7,358 nucleotides of DNA from DATJWY01 sp035500775 (GTDB lineage: Bacteria; Pseudomonadota; Alphaproteobacteria; Acetobacterales; Acetobacteraceae): NCBI GenBank assembly GCA_035500775.1, contig DATJWY010000115.1:1-7358 (forward strand). Reading direction: 5' to 3'. The position numbers were made by a program, and so were the translations under genes. Of this stretch, positions 5,177-7,358 are shown piece by piece. Below the pieces are notes generated by a model. It searched no databases. It saw only the letters and a list, made by a program, of their open reading frames with translations, and was not told the origin of the DNA. How positions within the stretch are numbered: the first letter of the stretch is position 1; each line of letters starts with the position of its first letter.

Positions 5177-6436
5177 TCAGACGCCGGGGGACGACAGATC
5201 AACCGGTGCCGGCCGGACGATATGCGCGCCGCCGCCCTGGTTGATCTCGAACACCGCGAGGCCGCGCCGCACCCGCCCGTCCGGCATCAGCGCCAGCACG
5301 CCGTCCACGCCGGCGAAGCCGTCGGTGCGGGTCAGCGTCGCCGTTCCGCCGCCGGTCTGGCCGAGCACGCGGGCGATCGCCGCCGCGTCATAGGCGAGGT
5401 CGGAGAGGGGCGGCGGCGTCTGGCCGTTATAGCGGGCCTGATAAGCCTGCTCGAAGGTGGTCCGCGCCGCCGGGTCCGGCGCGGCGAACCAGGCGCCGGC
5501 GATCGCCCCGAGGGTCGGGGCCTGCCGCGCCCACAGCGCCGGGCCAAGGATGCGCACCTGCGGCTGCGTGATGTCGTAATACGGCAGCACCGACGTGATG
5601 TCCTGCAGCGGCCGGCCGGCGGCGCCGAGCAGCAGCGCGTCGAAGGGCGGCGGCGGCACCGGCTCATTCGCCAGATCCCGCGCCTGCTGTCGCGTCGCGG
5701 GATCGGTGGAGGCCCGCAGCGCCTTGATCCGCGCCTCGCGCCCACCGCGCCGGCCCTCGAAATCCGAGACCTGCTTGAGCGCGTTGTTCAACCCCTGGAA
5801 GCCGCCGGCATAGCGGACGCTGGCGACCGGGGCCGCGCCCTGATCCGTCTCCGCCTGCGCCAGCGCATCGGCGAGCGCCGCGCCGAACGGATCGTCCGGC
5901 ACCACGGCGGCGAAGCGGGAATGCCCCTCGTCGCGCGCCGCCGCCACCAGACGGCGCACCTGCTGCGCCGGGGTGATGCCGAGCGTCCACACGCCCGGCC
6001 GGGCCTGCGCGCGATCGGAGGTGAAGGCCAGCACCGGGACATTGGCCGGCTGGGCCACGGCGGCGACGGCGGCGGTTTCCTGCGTGGTCAGCGGCCCGAG
6101 GATCATCACGTCGCCGGCTGAGATCGCGTTCTTCGCCGCCGCCGCCGCCCGGTCGGGCAGGCCCGCCGTGTCCTTCACGTCCAGCGCCGGCGCGCCGGGA
6201 GCGGCGAGCGCCAGCTTCGCCGCGTTCAGCAGCGCCTGGCCGAGCGGCGCCTTGTCGCCGGTCAGGGGCAACAGGATCGCGACCCGCGCCACGGGCGCTG
6301 GCGGCGCCCCCGATTGCGGAGTAACGGGGATGGCGCCATTGGCGTTCACCAGCGCCAAGGAGGACGGCCCGCCCGCCCCGGTGCAGCCGGCAAGCACGGC
6401 CGTGGTGGCCAGGAGCAAGAATGCCCGACGAAGCAT
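5177..6436 (-). CDS. Penicillin-binding protein activator (LpoA/LppC family) lipoprotein
   Basis: A lipoprotein of 419 residues. The signal peptide MLRRAFLLLATTAVLAGC ends in a lipobox with Cys18 as the lipidation site; Thr19 follows, so outer-membrane sorting is expected. The mature part has a periplasmic-binding-protein fold of the LppC/Peripla_BP_6 type, starting VARVAILLPLTGDKAPLGQAL (about 49-69), with VMILGPLTTQE, VPVLAFTSD and FDALLLGAAG further on. In E. coli, LpoA docks on penicillin-binding protein 1A and stimulates its transpeptidase. Alphaproteobacterial relatives lack the N-terminal TPR domain of LpoA, as here, and their role is less tested. It is divergent from rsmI, the same pairing as yraM/yraL in E. 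coli, which strengthens the call. An amino-acid ABC-type binding protein would be the alternative, but no permease genes are nearby. AAGGG at 6445-6449 precedes the start. Confidence 0.82.
   Translation of the reverse strand: MLRRAFLLLATTAVLAGCTGAGGPSSLALVNANGAIPVTPQSGAPPAPVARVAILLPLTGDKAPLGQALLNAAKLALAAPGAPALDVKDTAGLPDRAAAAAKNAISAGDVMILGPLTTQETAAVAAVAQPANVPVLAFTSDRAQARPGVWTLGITPAQQVRRLVAAARDEGHSRFAAVVPDDPFGAALADALAQAETDQGAAPVASVRYAGGFQGLNNALKQVSDFEGRRGGREARIKALRASTDPATRQQARDLANEPVPPPPFDALLLGAAGRPLQDITSVLPYYDITQPQVRILGPALWARQAPTLGAIAGAWFAAPDPAARTTFEQAYQARYNGQTPPPLSDLAYDAAAIARVLGQTGGGTATLTRTDGFAGVDGVLALMPDGRVRRGLAVFEINQGGGAHIVRPAPVDLSSPGV
6411..6416 (+). promoter_or_regulatory. Ribosome binding site of rsmI inside the lipoprotein gene
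   Basis: AGGAGC lies 4 bases before ATG 6421 and selects that start over a possible GTG at 6499, which has no such site. It lies within the signal-peptide codons of the divergent lipoprotein gene on the other strand. Confidence 0.6.
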
Positions 6437-7323
6437 GCGCTGAACCCTTTTCCCCGTCCGCGCCCGGCGCGGACTCTGATCAGCCGATATCCGGCCTTGT
6501 GCTGGTTTCCACGCCGATCGGCAACCTCGCCGACATGAGCCCGCGCGCCGTCGCCGCCCTGGCGGGCGCCGATCTCGTGCTCTGTGAAGACACCCGTGTG
6601 ACGGCGCGGTTGCTCGCGCATCATGGCATCACCGCGCGCACCGCCGCGTTACACGAACATAACGAGGAAGCGCGAATTCCGGGGCTGCTGGATCAGTTGC
6701 GCCAGGGCCGGCGAATCGCCCTCGTCTCCGACGCCGGCACGCCGCTCGTTTCCGATCCGGGCTACCGGCTGGTGCGGGCGGCGCTGGAGGCCGGGCTGCC
6801 GGTCGGCGGGGTGCCGGGGCCGAACGCGGCGGTGCTGGCGCTCGTGCTCTCCGGCCTGCCGCCGCACCCTTTCCTGTTCCTCGGCTTTCCGCCGCCGCGT
6901 CAGGCGGCGCGACTCGCCGCCTTCGCCCGGCTGCGCGCCGCCGAGCGCGCCGGCCTCACCGCCACGCTGATCTGGCACGAGGCGCCCCACCGCCTGGCCG
7001 AGGCGCTGGCCGATATGGCGCAGGTCTTCGGCCCGCGCCCGGCGGCGGTGGCGCGCGAGCTGACCAAACGCTTCGAGGAAGTCCGGCGCGGCACGCTGGA
7101 GGCGCTCGCCGCCCATTACGCTGCCGAGGCGGCGCGCGGCGAAATCACCGTGGTGGTGGGGCCGGCGCCGGAGGAGGTGGCCGGGGAGGATGAGCTGGAC
7201 GCGCGACTGCGGGAGGCGCTCGCCGGCAACAGCGTGAAGGACGCGGCGGCGCTGGTGGCGACGGCGCTCGGCCTGCCGAAGCGGACCGTGTATGCGCGGG
7301 CGTTGGAGTTGAGCCAGGCTTGA
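6421..7323 (+). CDS. rsmI: 16S rRNA (cytidine(1402)-2'-O)-methyltransferase RsmI
   Basis: RsmI uses S-adenosylmethionine to 2'-O-methylate C1402 of 16S rRNA in the P-site region of the ribosome, tuning decoding fidelity. The protein has 300 residues. After a proline/serine-rich 25-residue leader come the tetrapyrrole-methylase-fold motifs: VSTPIGNL (29-36), CEDTR (55-59), ALVSDAGTPLVSDPGYRLVR (100-119), the SAM-binding loop GVPGPNAAV (130-138), WHEAPHRL (185-192) and VARELTKRFEE (210-220). A C-terminal helical region follows (about 262-297, VKDAAALVATALGLPKRTVY), as in E. coli RsmI. ATG 6421 has AGGAGC just upstream. The 5' end overlaps the divergent lipoprotein gene by 16 bp. The frame is complete and all expected motifs are present. 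Confidence 0.95.
   Translation: MPDEACAEPFSPSAPGADSDQPISGLVLVSTPIGNLADMSPRAVAALAGADLVLCEDTRVTARLLAHHGITARTAALHEHNEEARIPGLLDQLRQGRRIALVSDAGTPLVSDPGYRLVRAALEAGLPVGGVPGPNAAVLALVLSGLPPHPFLFLGFPPPRQAARLAAFARLRAAERAGLTATLIWHEAPHRLAEALADMAQVFGPRPAAVARELTKRFEEVRRGTLEALAAHYAAEAARGEITVVVGPAPEEVAGEDELDARLREALAGNSVKDAAALVATALGLPKRTVYARALELSQA
6445..6449 (-). promoter_or_regulatory. Ribosome binding site of the LpoA-like lipoprotein gene, inside rsmI
   Basis: On the minus strand AAGGG (within GAAAAGGG, 6445-6452) lies 8 bases before ATG 6436. It falls within the early codons of rsmI, mirroring the rsmI site inside this gene. Confidence 0.5.
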
Positions 7324-7340
7324 GCGGAGGGAAGGAAAGG

Positions 7341-7358
7341 CCAGGGGCTCTGCCCCTG
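7341..7358. repeat. Dispersed palindromic repeat, copy 2 (cut by window end)
   Basis: CCAGGGGC (7341-7348), TCT, then GCCCCTG (7352-7358) is cut off by the window end. With the preceding GGAAAGG it matches the reverse complement of copy 1 and its flank (GGAAGG, then CCAGGGGC, TTT, GCCCCTGG). It lies 18 bp after the rsmI stop and could form a hairpin at the end of that transcript. Confidence 0.6.

Noticed and set aside
3866..6121. A 751-codon open frame on the plus strand
   Set aside because: It runs antisense to the PhoR-type kinase and the lipoprotein gene, both with intact family motifs. Its translation is Arg/His/Gly/Gln-rich low-complexity sequence, as expected for the opposite strand of high-GC genes.

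Overview
The window is GC-rich with strong G/C third-position bias. Its proteins look alphaproteobacterial, most likely Acetobacteraceae or a close relative. This rests on the style of the LpxD, PhoR and RsmI sequences and on short CCAGGGGC/GCCCCTGG palindromes of a kind I associate with that family. The taxonomic call is inference; no marker gene settles it.

There are two parts. Positions 1 to about 2700 are an accessory stretch of mobile-element wreckage around one intact gene. In order it holds: two small palindromes (31-74); a decayed end of an IS66-family transposase (about 303-526, minus); a 194-bp transposase-less element (536-729) with near-perfect terminal inverted repeats and a 7-bp direct repeat TAACCGG on both sides; the last part of an IS6-family transposase with its terminal repeat (863-1075, plus); an intact lpxD (1118-2170, plus); and a second, different IS6-family transposase fragment (2263-2640, minus) with an in-frame stop. 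The 3' ends of both IS6 fragments face lpxD. lpxD is separated from the lipid A and outer-membrane genes it normally sits with.

Positions 2719 to 7323 look like ordinary chromosome with intact genes. Three lie on the minus strand in transcription order: a lipoprotein of the LpoA/LppC penicillin-binding-protein activator family (5177-6436), a PhoR-type sensor histidine kinase (3794-5161), and an EamA/DMT-family membrane transporter with a long histidine-rich tail (2719-3786). Spacing is 15 and 7 bp, so they are probably co-transcribed. Divergent from them is rsmI (6421-7323, plus), a 16S rRNA 2'-O-methyltransferase. The lpoA-like and rsmI coding regions overlap at their 5' ends by 16 bp. The window closes with a copy of the same CCAGGGGC palindrome seen at the start, in opposite orientation.

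Functionally, the intact genes concern the envelope (lipid A acylation, peptidoglycan synthase activation), phosphate-type signalling, a possible metal-linked transporter, and ribosome modification. I found no defence system, CRISPR array, tRNA or rRNA. The least expected structures are the small non-autonomous element, the stranded lpxD between IS6 ends, and the transporter's histidine-rich tail. None amounts to a new multi-gene system.
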